64,000 bases of DNA from an uncultured bacterium (GCA_950022695.1 CATLLN010000002.1:62001-126000), one strand, 5' to 3'; shown: positions 43,200 to 52,350, counted from the stretch's first letter. Notes: generated from the sequence alone by a model not told the origin. Numbers and translations are program-made.

Positions 43200-43915
43200 T
43201 GAACATAAAAAAAAGATACATATTAGCAGCAATTGCAATGATAATATTAACAGTATTTTTCCTAAGCATATCTGTTGCTCCTGAGAAATCAAAATTTGAT
43301 ATTGATCCAAAAATGCCAAGAATCGGACAAAAATTGTGGACATATAATATGAATAAACGCGAATGGAGAAAACATTCCGATAATGATGAAGATACTTCTA
43401 AAGAAGAAATAGTACTTCAAATGCAATTCCCGGAAGGTAACGGCGGCTATACTTCATACTATCTTTTAACTGGAAACAGTCAGGTTCCTAAAGAAGATGT
43501 ATGGATTGGTGAAGGCAGTCAGGAATTTTTAATCGGCAAAAAACTTTATTCTTATTTCCCAAAAACCTTTGAATTTTATGAAATTATATTCAATGGTGTA
43601 AAATTTGTTCCGAGAAAATTATCTTCTGATGAAATTTCAGAAATTTTCAAAGGTTATAAAATCATCAAAGTTTCAGAGCTTCACAAAGGAACACTGAAGT
43701 TAAAAGCTTCCGGTAAAAACAATAAATTCATAATTATAAATGACGAAAATATAGATTTTTATAAATACTATATCGTTCCAAATGACAGTAAAAAAATGCA
43801 GATTGAAGATTTTTCAAACCAGTTTAAGGTAACAGATGAAGTTGATATAAGAATTCAACGTCTTGAAGGCTGTTCCAAAAATTACCCTTGTTATGAAATA
43901 AAAATAGATTGGTAA
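43200..43915 (+). CDS. Hypothetical membrane-anchored or secreted protein, 238 aa
   Basis: An N-terminal hydrophobic segment (KRYILAAIAMIILTVFFLSI) acts as signal peptide or anchor. The rest is a beta-rich extracytoplasmic domain with no family recognised (PRIGQKLWTYNMNKREWRKH, SQEFLIGKKLYSYFPKTFEF). Two Cys near the end (GCSKNYPCYEIK) could form a disulfide. AAAAAGGAGC precedes ATG. The antiporter gene starts 2 nt after its stop, so they are probably cotranscribed. Confidence 0.7.
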
Positions 43916-43917
43916 GT

Positions 43918-45228
43918 ATGATTTCACTAATAACAAATCCCATTATAATTTCAGTAATATTGCTTTGTGCACTTTGTTTGTGCAGAGTGAATGTCCTACT
44001 TGCCCTTATCATATCCTCTGTAGTAGGTGGTATTGCAGGGCATATCGGACTTTCTGAGGTTATGGACATTTTCATAAAAGGAATGGGAGGAAACGCTGAA
44101 ACTGCACTGAGTTATATTCTGCTCGGGGCGTTCGCGGCTTCAATGACTCATACCGGTTTAGCACCTGTCTTATCAAAAAAAATAGCAAATACTATTCAGT
44201 CTAAAAAATTCTTATTAATATTTATTCTGACCGGAATCGCAATACTTTCTCAGAACTTAATCCCGGTACATATCGCATTTATTCCTATACTTATACCGCC
44301 ATTGCTTGTTGTGATGAATAAATTAAAATTGGATAGACGAGCAGTTGCATGCGGTCTTGCATTTGGTTTAAAAGCTCCTTATATTATGATTCCTGCAGGG
44401 TTTGGGTTGATTTTCCAGGGACTTATAGCCGAAAACCTTGTACAAAACGGTGTCGAAGTTTTTAAAAATGACATTTGGAAATCTACTTCGTTATTAGGTT
44501 TAGCAATGTTTATCGGATTTTTAATTGCAATTTTTATAACATACAGAAAACCTCGTAAATATTTGAATTTAGAAGTGAACCAACCAGAAGATAAAGAGGA
44601 TTTACACCTTACAAAAAATCATTATATTACTCTTGCTGCGGCAGTTTTAACACTTGTTGTACAACTCTGGACAAATTCTTTACCGCTTGGTGCACTTATA
44701 GGTTTAGCTGTAATTTTTGGATTCAAAGCAATTGACCATAGCAAAATGGACAAACTTATAAATGAAGGGGTCGGGCTGATGGGTTATGTCGCATTTGTAA
44801 TGCTTGTTGCCGCAGGCTTTGCTGCGGTTATGAAAGCTACAGGAGGAATTGATACCCTTGTAAATTACATAACACCATTTATGATGTCTAATAAAATAAT
44901 CGCCGCAAGTTTAATGCTTTTTGTAGGCTTATTTATTACTATGGGAATTGGAACTTCTTTTGGTACAATCCCGATTTTAGCCGTATTATATGTTCCTATA
45001 TGTATAAAATTAGGTTTTAGTATTCCTTCAACTATAATTGTTTTAGCAGCAGCTGCAGCACTTGGCGATGCGGGTTCTCCAGCTTCTGATACAACTCTTG
45101 GACCTACAGCAGGGTTGGATGCTGACGGACAGCACAACCACATCTGGGATACATGCGTTCCAACATTTTTACACTACAATATTCCGCTTATTCTTATGGC
45201 AATACTGTCTGTTATTATTTTTAAATAA
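43918..45228 (+). CDS. NhaC-type Na+/H+ antiporter family membrane protein
   Basis: About eleven to twelve membrane helices are present. The signature near the end is GDAGSPASDTTLGPTAGLDA, continuing DGQHNHIWDTCVPTF, which is characteristic of this antiporter family (Bacillus YuiF relatives). Also seen are LSQNLIPVHIAFIPILIPPL and GTSFGTIPILAVLYVP. It should exchange sodium for protons across the inner membrane, or move a small organic anion; the family is not well characterised. Start: ATG at 43918, since the upstream TTG codon overlaps the previous stop region. Confidence 0.85.
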   Translation: MISLITNPIIISVILLCALCLCRVNVLLALIISSVVGGIAGHIGLSEVMDIFIKGMGGNAETALSYILLGAFAASMTHTGLAPVLSKKIANTIQSKKFLLIFILTGIAILSQNLIPVHIAFIPILIPPLLVVMNKLKLDRRAVACGLAFGLKAPYIMIPAGFGLIFQGLIAENLVQNGVEVFKNDIWKSTSLLGLAMFIGFLIAIFITYRKPRKYLNLEVNQPEDKEDLHLTKNHYITLAAAVLTLVVQLWTNSLPLGALIGLAVIFGFKAIDHSKMDKLINEGVGLMGYVAFVMLVAAGFAAVMKATGGIDTLVNYITPFMMSNKIIAASLMLFVGLFITMGIGTSFGTIPILAVLYVPICIKLGFSIPSTIIVLAAAAALGDAGSPASDTTLGPTAGLDADGQHNHIWDTCVPTFLHYNIPLILMAILSVIIFK

Positions 45229-45254
45229 GTTAATCTTAATTAATATTTTCTTTT

Positions 45255-45291
45255 TTGAAAAATATTATCATGATATCATACTGTTATTATG
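45255..45291 (+). promoter_or_regulatory. dnaE promoter, probably leaderless
   Basis: TTGAAA (45255-45260), a 16-bp spacer and CATACT (45277-45282) are followed by 6 nt and ATG. No ribosome binding site is present. Confidence 0.5.
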
Positions 45292-48200
45292 GCTGATGTA
45301 GAACCAAAATACGTACCGCTCCACTTACACACAGAATACTCATTACTTGACGGAGCAATAAGAATAGGGGAATTATTATCATTTTGTAAGGAAAATAACT
45401 TTCCAGCTGTCGCAATTACTGACCACGGGGTTATGTATGGCGATATGGAACTTTATGAACTAGCAAGAGATTCCGGTGTAAAACCTTTAATGGGATGCGA
45501 ATTTTATGTTCATAACGGAGACATTACAGAACATGACAAAACTAATAACCCTTGTTATCACTTGGTCTTAATTGCAAAAAATAACATCGGTTACCAAAAT
45601 ATAATCAAATTAACATCTATTGCCTGGTGTAAAGGCAGATACGTAAAACCTCGTATTAATTGGGAACTGCTGGAACAATATCACGAAGGCTTAATATGCT
45701 GTTCTGCATGTCTTGGTGGTGAAGTCTTACAAAGCCTTTTAAAAAATGATTATGAAAGTGCCAAAGCAATTGCACAAAAATATAAAGATTTGTTCGGTGA
45801 AGATTATTATATAGAACTTCAAGATCACGGTATGGAAGAGCAAAAACGCACCAACCCTGAGCTTATACGTCTTGCCAAAGAACTTGATATTGAAATGGTT
45901 ATCACAAACGACTCTCACTATTTGAGACTTGAAGATGCAGATATGCACGATACTTTGCTTTGTATGCAGACAAACAGCGACAAAGACGATCCTAACCGTT
46001 TCCATTTTCCAAATAACGAATTTTACGTAAAAACAGTTTCTCAATTAAGAGATTCTTTTAAGTGGATGGATTCTGAGACATTTGACAGATGTATTAAAAA
46101 CACCGTTGATATTGCCGAAAAATGCCACGTAATGCTTGAACTCGGTAAAAGTCCGCTTCCTGAATACGATGTTCCTGCAGGATATGATATTGATACCTAC
46201 CTAGAATATATTGTACACACAGGATTAAAAAAACGTTACGGCGAAGTTTCAAAAGACATTCAAGAACGTGTAAAATATGAGCTCGGCGTAATTCAGCAAA
46301 TGGGGTTTTCCGCATATTTTGTAATCACCTGGGACTTTATTCATTACGCTAAAACCCACGGAATTCCCGTAGGTCCGGGCAGAGGTTCAGCGGCTGGTTC
46401 AGTTGTTGCGTACGCACTTGAAATTACAGACCTTGACCCGATTGAACACAAACTCTTGTTCGAAAGATTCCTGAATCCTGAACGTTTCACCATGCCCGAT
46501 ATCGATATCGACTTCTGCATTGAACGACGCGGTGAAGTTATCGACTACGTAACTAAAAAATACGGAGAAGATAAAGTCTGCCAAATTATTACATTCGGTA
46601 CTTATGCTGCAAAAGCTGCATTTAAAGGAGTTGCCAGAATCCTTAAAGTTCCTTTCTCTGAAGCAAACAGACTTGCAGGATTGATTGAACCGGCAATTGA
46701 ACTTGCAATGAGTATCAACGACAAAGCTAAAACTCTAAAAAAAGCTATGGAATATGATGGCTCTGAACTTAAAGCTTTATACGACAAAGATGAACAGGTA
46801 ATGATTGATCCGACAGAAGGCAAAACAGTCGGAATGAAAAAACTTATTGACCTTGCAATAGGTATTGAAGGCTTAAAAAACAATACAGGTACACACGCGG
46901 CAGGGGTAATTATTGCGCCAAAACCGCTTGATGAAATCCTCCCTGTTCAACCGTCAAAAGACGGAATTATTCAAACAGGTTACCCGCCTCATGCCGTAAC
47001 CGAAGTTTTGAGTCTTTTAAAAATGGACTTTTTGGGGCTCCGAAACCTTACAACAATCTATAAAACCGTTGATATGATTAAACGTCGTCAGGGAATTGAA
47101 CTTGCAATCAACGACATTCCGCTTGATGACAAGCCTACATACCAAATGCTTATGAACGGCGATACAGACGGTGTATTCCAGCTTGAATCTCAGGGTATGA
47201 AAAACCTTGTAAAACGTTTAAGACCGGACGTATTTGAAGATTTAGGTGCTTTAGTTGCCCTGTTCCGTCCGGGTCCGTTAGATTCAGGGATGGTTGATGA
47301 CTTCGTTGAAAGAAAACACGGACGTCAGGAAATTTCATTTGCTCACCCGCTTTTAGAACCCGTACTGAAAGATACTTACGGTACAATTGTTTATCAGGAA
47401 CAAATTATGCAGGTGTTCCAAATCTTAGCTGACTATTCACTCGGTCAAGCGGATATGGTTCGCCGTATGATGGGTAAGAAAAAAGTCGATGAAATGGAAA
47501 AGCAAAAAGGACTATTCATCGAACGCTCCGCAAAACACGGAATGACTGCAGAAGGCGCAGAAACTTTATTTAACCAAATTCTAAGTTTCGCATCATACTG
47601 TTTTAACAGGTCACACTCTGCTGCGTACGCATTTGTTGCATACCAGACAGCTTATCTGAAATGCCACTATCCGATTGAATACCTTTCAGCACTTCTATCA
47701 AGTGTTGCCGGAGATTCAGAAAAAACTCAATTATATATTGAAGAAGCTCTAAAAAAAGGTATAAAAGTTCTTCCGCCTGATATTAACCATTCACTTGCAA
47801 CATTCACACCCGATGGCGAAAATATCAGATTTGGTCTTGCATCAATCAAACAAGTCGGGGAAGGCGTAATTGAAGAAATTATCAAAGAACGTGAAGAAAA
47901 CGGTGACTTTAAATCTATATACGATTATATCAAAAGAGTTGATGTTAAATGTACAAATAAAAGAACTCTTGAAGGCTTAATCAAAGCCGGCGCGTTTTCA
48001 ACAATCGAAAAAAGCCGTAAGCAATTGATGGAAAACCTTGACTATATCACAGCTACAGCTTCAAAAGAAGCTAAACAAAAAGAATCAGGACAGGGCAGTT
48101 TATTTGACATGCTTGGAGATACCGCGGCAATTGATAACGCAAAATTTACGCTTGCAGGTTCTGACGAAGAATATGATGCACGCCAAATTCAACTGTTTGA

Positions 48201-48834
48201 AAAAGAATTCTTAGGATTCTACGTAACAAGTCACCCGCTTTCAACAATTAGAGATAAATTACCATTCTTAATGACACACAAAATCTCTGAAATTCCAAGC
48301 ATTGCAAACGAAAAAATCGTTACAATCTGCGGACTTGTCACAGGCATAAAACAAATTCCGACAAAAAATGATCCGACAAAATTTGTTCGATTTGTGACAA
48401 TTGAAGATTTATCCGGAAAAATTGATACACTTGCATTTAATTCAAAAATCGCAGAATATAATGATTATCTTCAGCAAGAACAAAGGATTATTGTATCAGG
48501 CAAAGTCAGCCGCCGAGGCGATGATGATCCGCCTATAATATTAATTGATACAGTAAAACCTGTCGATAATTCAAATATTTTTACAATCGAACTTAAAGAA
48601 GCAATGAAATATGAAGAATTGTTCTTACTTAAACAAATGTTATGCCAGCACTCGGGTTCTGACCCTGTAATGCTAAAACTGCCGGACTTAACAGGAGAGG
48701 TAAAAATCCTGGCTTCTTCAATTTTCTGGGTAAATTCTTCTAACGATTTGACAAATACAGTCAAAAAAGGGTTCGGTGAAAAAGTTGCGATTTCAATAAA
48801 ATCAATGGATACAGATATAAAAGACGAGGTATAA
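45289..48834 (+). CDS. dnaE: DNA polymerase III alpha subunit
   Basis: Replicative polymerase, 1,181 residues. The PHP domain opens with LHLHTEYSLLDGAIRIGEL and includes ITDHGVMYGDMELY. The catalytic palm has PDIDIDFCIERRGEVIDYV (Asp pair at about residue 403) and a third acidic motif further on (KMDFLGLRNL). NNTGTHAAGVIIAPKPLDEI, FRPGPLDSGMVDDFVERKHG and FNRSHSAAYAFVAYQTAYLK are family signatures. An OB fold (KIVTICGLVTGIKQIPTKND) lies near the C-terminus. It is complete. The PHP ligands look conserved, so proofreading or pyrophosphatase activity is possible. Confidence 0.97.
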   Translation: MADVEPKYVPLHLHTEYSLLDGAIRIGELLSFCKENNFPAVAITDHGVMYGDMELYELARDSGVKPLMGCEFYVHNGDITEHDKTNNPCYHLVLIAKNNIGYQNIIKLTSIAWCKGRYVKPRINWELLEQYHEGLICCSACLGGEVLQSLLKNDYESAKAIAQKYKDLFGEDYYIELQDHGMEEQKRTNPELIRLAKELDIEMVITNDSHYLRLEDADMHDTLLCMQTNSDKDDPNRFHFPNNEFYVKTVSQLRDSFKWMDSETFDRCIKNTVDIAEKCHVMLELGKSPLPEYDVPAGYDIDTYLEYIVHTGLKKRYGEVSKDIQERVKYELGVIQQMGFSAYFVITWDFIHYAKTHGIPVGPGRGSAAGSVVAYALEITDLDPIEHKLLFERFLNPERFTMPDIDIDFCIERRGEVIDYVTKKYGEDKVCQIITFGTYAAKAAFKGVARILKVPFSEANRLAGLIEPAIELAMSINDKAKTLKKAMEYDGSELKALYDKDEQVMIDPTEGKTVGMKKLIDLAIGIEGLKNNTGTHAAGVIIAPKPLDEILPVQPSKDGIIQTGYPPHAVTEVLSLLKMDFLGLRNLTTIYKTVDMIKRRQGIELAINDIPLDDKPTYQMLMNGDTDGVFQLESQGMKNLVKRLRPDVFEDLGALVALFRPGPLDSGMVDDFVERKHGRQEISFAHPLLEPVLKDTYGTIVYQEQIMQVFQILADYSLGQADMVRRMMGKKKVDEMEKQKGLFIERSAKHGMTAEGAETLFNQILSFASYCFNRSHSAAYAFVAYQTAYLKCHYPIEYLSALLSSVAGDSEKTQLYIEEALKKGIKVLPPDINHSLATFTPDGENIRFGLASIKQVGEGVIEEIIKEREENGDFKSIYDYIKRVDVKCTNKRTLEGLIKAGAFSTIEKSRKQLMENLDYITATASKEAKQKESGQGSLFDMLGDTAAIDNAKFTLAGSDEEYDARQIQLFEKEFLGFYVTSHPLSTIRDKLPFLMTHKISEIPSIANEKIVTICGLVTGIKQIPTKNDPTKFVRFVTIEDLSGKIDTLAFNSKIAEYNDYLQQEQRIIVSGKVSRRGDDDPPIILIDTVKPVDNSNIFTIELKEAMKYEELFLLKQMLCQHSGSDPVMLKLPDLTGEVKILASSIFWVNSSNDLTNTVKKGFGEKVAISIKSMDTDIKDEV

Positions 48835-48849
48835 AAACCTCGTCTTTTG
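48820..48849 (+). terminator. dnaE terminator, overlapping the stop codon
   Basis: AGACGAGGT/ACCTCGTCT (48822-48845) contains the last codons of dnaE and its TAA in the loop, followed by TTTT. Confidence 0.8.
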
Positions 48850-48852
48850 ATA

Positions 48853-49671
48853 TTAATCTAAATTTATATTGTGTTCAAGAAAATCAACTACATCAATTGG
48901 TTTTCCTACTTCATTTGCATTTTTCAGAACCTGCGGCAATACTTCTAAATTTTGCTTAACTTTAGCCGTATCAGCTTTTTTCAATGCATCCAAATTACAA
49001 AAATGTTGAACCTTCTTAGAAGAATTTTCAATAATATCAAAAATTCTACCTAAAAGTCTTATATTTTCAGGTTTTCCATCACTTGAGCATAAATGCTGAA
49101 CAAAATTAAAGAATTCGTTATTTTTGCTATAATCCATTGTATAACCGCCTGATAATGTATCTTTTGCGATAGCCGGGACAGCTTCTTTGACAGCTTTCAT
49201 ATGCTCAGATAAACCACTCATAGCAGGTAAATCATAACTAAATAAACGAGTTAAAAAATATTTAGAATTAGTAGCATCAGAATTATTAATTACTGTTTCA
49301 GCAAGCTCCAATGCACCCGAATTCTTTTTACTGGTTTCCGGAAGCATACTTAATATATGCCCCATAATAGATTTGCCATCTTTTTGAGCTTCTAATAAAT
49401 TAATATTCGTATTCAACATTTGTGTGGTCTTTGCTAAATCAATAACATCATGTGCTAAACCTAGATGTTTAGGATTCATGTCATCTAAATGTTTTGCAAA
49501 TTCTGCAATTTCAGGATTATTTTTTGAATAAGCCTTAATAGAATTTATCAGTTCAGAGACTGAATTTGCTCTTGGTTCACGAGTTACCGCTCCCATTGTT
49601 TGAAATCCGCCTTGTAAAAAGCGATTAGGTAATTTAACAGCTTCACCAGAAACTTTAGATAATAGTGACAT
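48853..49671 (-). CDS. Hypothetical all-helical protein, 272 aa
   Basis: A soluble, helix-rich protein with segments such as ANSVSELINSIKAYSKNNPE, LGLAHDVIDLAKTTQMLNTN and FNFVQHLCSSDGKPENIRLL. It begins MSLLSKVSGEAVKLPNRF, without a signal peptide. Its composition and repeating helical units resemble the giant solenoid protein near the left end of the window, but no shared motif is clear enough to call homology. GAAAGGATTTACCCC-ATG gives the start. It converges on dnaE and shares its terminator region. Confidence 0.65.
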   Translation of the reverse strand: MSLLSKVSGEAVKLPNRFLQGGFQTMGAVTREPRANSVSELINSIKAYSKNNPEIAEFAKHLDDMNPKHLGLAHDVIDLAKTTQMLNTNINLLEAQKDGKSIMGHILSMLPETSKKNSGALELAETVINNSDATNSKYFLTRLFSYDLPAMSGLSEHMKAVKEAVPAIAKDTLSGGYTMDYSKNNEFFNFVQHLCSSDGKPENIRLLGRIFDIIENSSKKVQHFCNLDALKKADTAKVKQNLEVLPQVLKNANEVGKPIDVVDFLEHNINLD

Positions 49672-49843
49672 GGGGTAAATCCTTTCTAATTTCTACATAT
49701 TTCTTGCCATTATAAAGTAAAAACATTAGAAATAATGCTAACTTTAGAGAGAATATAAATAAAAGTTTACAAAAAAATAAAAAATATTAAAAAAGTACTT
49801 GATATTTTTTTCAGTAAGTACAATAAAGAGGTAATCCAAATAT

Positions 49844-49880
49844 GCGGGAGTAATTCAGTGGTAGAATGCCTCCTTGCCAA
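49844..49880 (+). other. Left attachment site: stranded 5' half of tRNA-Gly
   Basis: These 37 nt match the first 37 nt of the intact tRNA-Gly at 52478-52514 with one difference (A for G at position 6), and then the match stops just after the anticodon. Position 6 here would pair perfectly with the 3' acceptor strand CTCCCGC of the tRNA on the right. This copy is therefore the native 5' half, cut off by the insertion, and the 30 nt of identity after position 6 mark the recombination core. Confidence 0.85.
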
Positions 49881-49931
49881 TACGATACAAGGCATTTTGA
49901 TAGATTTTGATGTAATTATATAAGTTTAGAT

Positions 49932-49957
49932 AAAACCTTTTAAAAGAAGGTTTTTTT
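49932..49957 (+). terminator. Hairpin with T-run just inside the element
   Basis: AAAACCTT/AAGGTTTT with a 7-nt loop and seven T. It would stop transcription that enters from the old tRNA-Gly promoter. Confidence 0.7.
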
Positions 49958-50013
49958 AGTATTTTAACTATCCAAAAATTTAGACAGATTTTGATAAACT
50001 TATATAACTCTTG

Positions 50014-50031
50014 GACACTTTTTGGACACCT
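50014..50031. repeat. TGGACAC direct repeats near the left end of the element
   Basis: Two TGGACAC copies about 10 bp apart. A matching pair lies near the other end (52351-52367). Paired repeats at both ends of an integrated element resemble arm-type integrase sites. Confidence 0.5.
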
Positions 50032-50037
50032 AGTATA

Positions 50038-50240
50038 TTAAATAGATTGTTTTAAATCTTCTATAATCTTGCTAAAGTGTTGATTGTTTAATACTTGGTG
50101 TATAAATTCATTAACTGGCATACCAAAAGATTCAGCATAGTTGTTTAAAACTTCTTTGTCGCTTAAATATATTGTTGCTTTTGTTATAGGTAAACCCTTT
50201 GAAGGTCTACTAGCTCCAGCACGTTTCCCCCTCTAGGCAT
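50038..50240 (-). pseudogene. Frameshifted small ribbon-helix-helix-like protein
   Basis: AGGAG and ATG at 50240 start MPRGG, but a run of five G shifts the frame. In the next frame follows a continuous 62-codon sequence (RAGASRPSKGLPITKATIYL, SDKEVLNNYAESFGMPVNEF, ...IIEDLKQSI) to TAA at 50038. The total length of 203 nt is two too many, or one too few, for a whole number of codons. The sequence looks like a small CopG/Arc-type DNA-binding protein with a basic start and one strand (KATIYLSD). It may be an inactive antitoxin or copy-control gene of the element. Slippage in G5 could restore it. Confidence 0.55.
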
Positions 50241-50410
50241 TGTACTATTCTCCTGTGTTAATTTTAATATAACATACCCCATACTTTTTTCAAAATATAA
50301 CTACTGTTATATTTGAGATGTAACTCAAAAAGTGAACAAATATTAAACTAATAATATCATTACACTAGTAGTATTACTTTTCATAGTGTAGCTATGGCAT
50401 GGAATCTGTA

Positions 50411-50445
50411 TAGACACATTAAATTTGTTATACTATGATGAATTT
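50411..50445 (+). promoter_or_regulatory. Promoter of the left hydrophobic-peptide mRNA
   Basis: TAGACA (50411-50416), 17 bp, TATGAT (50434-50439). The transcript would start near 50446 with AAGGGTAGTACC, which is the first direct repeat of the module. Confidence 0.6.
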
Positions 50446-50510
50446 AAGGGTAGTACCACACCAACCCGCCCGCACAAGTATTTTACTAAGAAATCGGTGG
50501 TAGAAGGGAG

Positions 50511-50585
50511 GTGAAAGCTGTAATTAGCAAAATAATAATGCTACTACTGGCTTTAGCAATTGCAGTAATAGCATTTAAAATTTAA
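50511..50585 (+). CDS. Candidate type I toxin-like hydrophobic peptide (left copy), 24 aa
   Basis: The frame from GTG 50511 reads V-K-A-V-ISKIIMLLLALAIAVIAFKI: one membrane helix with basic residues at the start and end. The size and character match small membrane toxins of type I systems. AAGGGAGG is a very strong ribosome binding site but touches the GTG, so the true start is uncertain; no ATG stands at ideal distance. Downstream lies a bulged hairpin (50591-50646), and an antisense promoter reads back over the gene. The same arrangement occurs at 59822-60040 with a different sequence. Function is inferred from this layout. Confidence 0.5.
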   Translation: MKAVISKIIMLLLALAIAVIAFKI

Positions 50586-50646
50586 CAATCATAGGGTACT
50601 AAGTCAAGCCTCAGAGAAGTGACATTTCTTTGGGGCTTGCCCCTAT
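50529..50646 (-). ncRNA. Predicted antisense RNA opposite the left peptide gene, about 118 nt
   Basis: On the minus strand TTGACA (50676-50681), 17 bp and AATAAT (50653-50658) would start an RNA at about 50646 with AUAGGGGCAAGCC, exactly at the foot of the 3' hairpin. A 12-bp stem with one G-T pair (50538-50549 with 50563-50574) followed by TATTATTTT would end it. The stem is formed from the peptide's own codons. The RNA contains the complement of TACTAAG, which also occurs in the mRNA leader. Confidence 0.55.
50591..50646 (+). promoter_or_regulatory. Bulged 3' hairpin of the left peptide mRNA
   Basis: The outer stem is ATAGGG/CCCTAT. An 8-nt 5' bulge TACTAAGT follows, then a 14-bp inner stem CAAGCCTCAGAGAA/TTCTTTGGGGCTTG with two wobble pairs. 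The bulge repeats TACTAAG of the leader (50484-50490), and AGGGTA occurs in both (50447-50452, 50593-50598). It probably protects or ends the mRNA and is the antisense contact site. Confidence 0.6.
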
Positions 50647-50772
50647 GTTTACATTATTTACGATTACCCTCTTTTTGTCAATATAAATTTGTATAAATTT
50701 CTTAATAAATTTGTATATTTTAAGCAATTTTTGAAAAGAAAAAAACTTTATGTTTATATAAAGGGGAATATT

Positions 50773-51477
50773 ATGATAGCAGTTTCAGTTTTACGCCAAA
50801 TGGCAAAAAATGGATGGACAATCGCAAATAGAAAAGCTGTAATTTCACAAATTGGTAAAAATAACTTTGATGAAATAGCAATGTTAGCAAAAAAAACAGG
50901 TAGAACAGGCGATATCTTTAGATATACTGATGCAAAATGGTTTCTAAAACCAAATGAAATATTTGCAACTAAGGAGGCTCTAACACAAACAAATAAATTA
51001 TATCATGGTTCACCTTTTTCTTTTGAAGCTTTTGATATTACAAAAATTGGAGCTGGTGAAGGTATGAATAAATATGGCAGGGGCTTATATTTATCAAGGA
51101 CTAAGCATAAAGCTCCATTTTATGCAAATATACGTAGTGTAGATGCCCCAATACACTTAGGTTCAACAAAACCTCTTCCTAATGCAAATCCAACTGTTTA
51201 TACTGTACAAGGAGCTAATAATTTAAATTTAAAATTATGTTCTAATTTAGAAGCAAAAAAGATAAATGCAAATCAAGCTACTTTTCAAGCTCAAAATCCT
51301 AATATTGATGGATTAGAACTTCTTGGAGGAGATGTAACAATATTCCCTCAATCTGTACATAAATTATCTATTTTAAAAAAAGAAAGTGCTATTGATTTTG
51401 TGAGAAACAATAAAAATTATAATTTTAGAGATTGGACTACTGATACTGTTAAATTAAATAGTATTTATCAAACATAA
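50773..51477 (+). CDS. Predicted ADP-ribosyltransferase-like protein (element cargo)
   Basis: The central part reads KLYHGSPFSFEAFDITKIGA, then GEGMNKYGRGLYLSRTKHKA and PFYANI. This Y-H-G ... F-D-x-x-x-I-G-x-G-E-G-x-x-x-Y-G-x-G-L-Y pattern is that of the diphtheria-toxin-like/polyvalent-protein ADP-ribosyltransferases, with YHG binding NAD and a later Tyr in the fold. A third catalytic Glu could lie in DGLELLGGDV. 80 N-terminal residues are helical. Such domains modify host or phage proteins as toxins or defence effectors. AAGGGG before ATG at 50773 sets the start; the longer open frame to 50689 lacks a site. No signal peptide. Immunity partner not seen. Confidence 0.65.
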   Translation: MIAVSVLRQMAKNGWTIANRKAVISQIGKNNFDEIAMLAKKTGRTGDIFRYTDAKWFLKPNEIFATKEALTQTNKLYHGSPFSFEAFDITKIGAGEGMNKYGRGLYLSRTKHKAPFYANIRSVDAPIHLGSTKPLPNANPTVYTVQGANNLNLKLCSNLEAKKINANQATFQAQNPNIDGLELLGGDVTIFPQSVHKLSILKKESAIDFVRNNKNYNFRDWTTDTVKLNSIYQT

Positions 51478-51861
51478 ATTTTAATAGAATGTATAATAAA
51501 AATAACAAAACATCTATATTATGCATACAGCTATAACAACATTCAATCCAGCATTTAAGGCTGTTTTAAACTGTAAAATTTATATTAACGTAGAAAAATG
51601 CTATTTAAGTAATAGCTGGTGGTATTTATAAAAATATATCTAGACACTACACACATTATTTATAAAAAATAGATGATTAGTTTAAAAAATAAAGCCTAGT
51701 TTTACACTAGAATTTGATTTATATGGTGTAAAAAGTTTTATTAAAATGATTGAAGCATAAGCTCCAATACCAACATTGACCTTACATCCACCATCTACGT
51801 AATTTTTTAAATTCATAATAAGAGTGGTAGTAAACTGCTTTTTGAAAGGCAAAGAGATTAA
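51478..51861. other. 384 bp without an intact gene
   Basis: AT-rich DNA with short broken frames between the transferase gene and the integrase remnant. The lost N-terminal half of the integrase should lie here, but I cannot align any part of it with confidence. Confidence 0.5.
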
Positions 51862-52326
51862 AAAATTTCTAGGTATAGGAGGGCTTTAGATTATAGTACT
51901 AAATTTCATAAAATCTATGTAAGAGAAAGTGAATATAAGGCAAAAGCTGATGAACCTAAGACGGAATCTTCTGTAAAAGATATTGACATGCATGCTGATG
52001 TGAGAAAAATCCTTTTAGAGCAAAAGCTGAAAACGTGTAATTCTGAATTTGTTTTCCAAAATACAAAAGGTAGCATGTTTATGGGCAACAATGTAACAAG
52101 AAGACTTTTTAAGCATGTAGTTAAGGCAAGTGATATAGGGCATGTAAGACTTCACGACACACGTCATACTTATGGCAGTCTTTTACTAGAAAATAATGCA
52201 CCAGTAAAATATGTACAAGAACAAATGGGGCATTCATCTTGTAGAGTAACATTAGATATTTACAACCACTCAAAAAGTAAAGAAATTGCTAATGAAATAC
52301 TAACAAAAGTAAGAAAAGCATCATAG
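51862..52326 (+). pseudogene. Tyrosine integrase remnant, C-terminal half
   Basis: The open frame has no start codon of its own until an internal ATG. It reads KTESSVKDIDMHADVRKILL, the strand-helix typical before the integrase catalytic box, then RLHDTRHTYGSLLLENN (His-x-x-Arg), MGHSSCRVTLDIYNH (second His and catalytic Tyr) and a Lys-rich end. The SAM-like N-terminal domain and the first catalytic Arg region are gone. It ends 150 bp from the rebuilt tRNA-Gly, the usual place for the element's own integrase. The element can no longer excise by itself. Confidence 0.8.
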
Positions 52327-52350
52327 CAAATTAAATCAAATGGACACTTT

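Noticed and set aside
43033-43269. Minus-strand ORF near the orphan terminator.
   Set aside because: It lies opposite the signal peptide of the 238-aa gene; hydrophobic only because it mirrors that region; no SD.
49844-49880. A second functional tRNA-Gly.
   Set aside because: Only the 5' half is present; the sequence after the anticodon does not fold.
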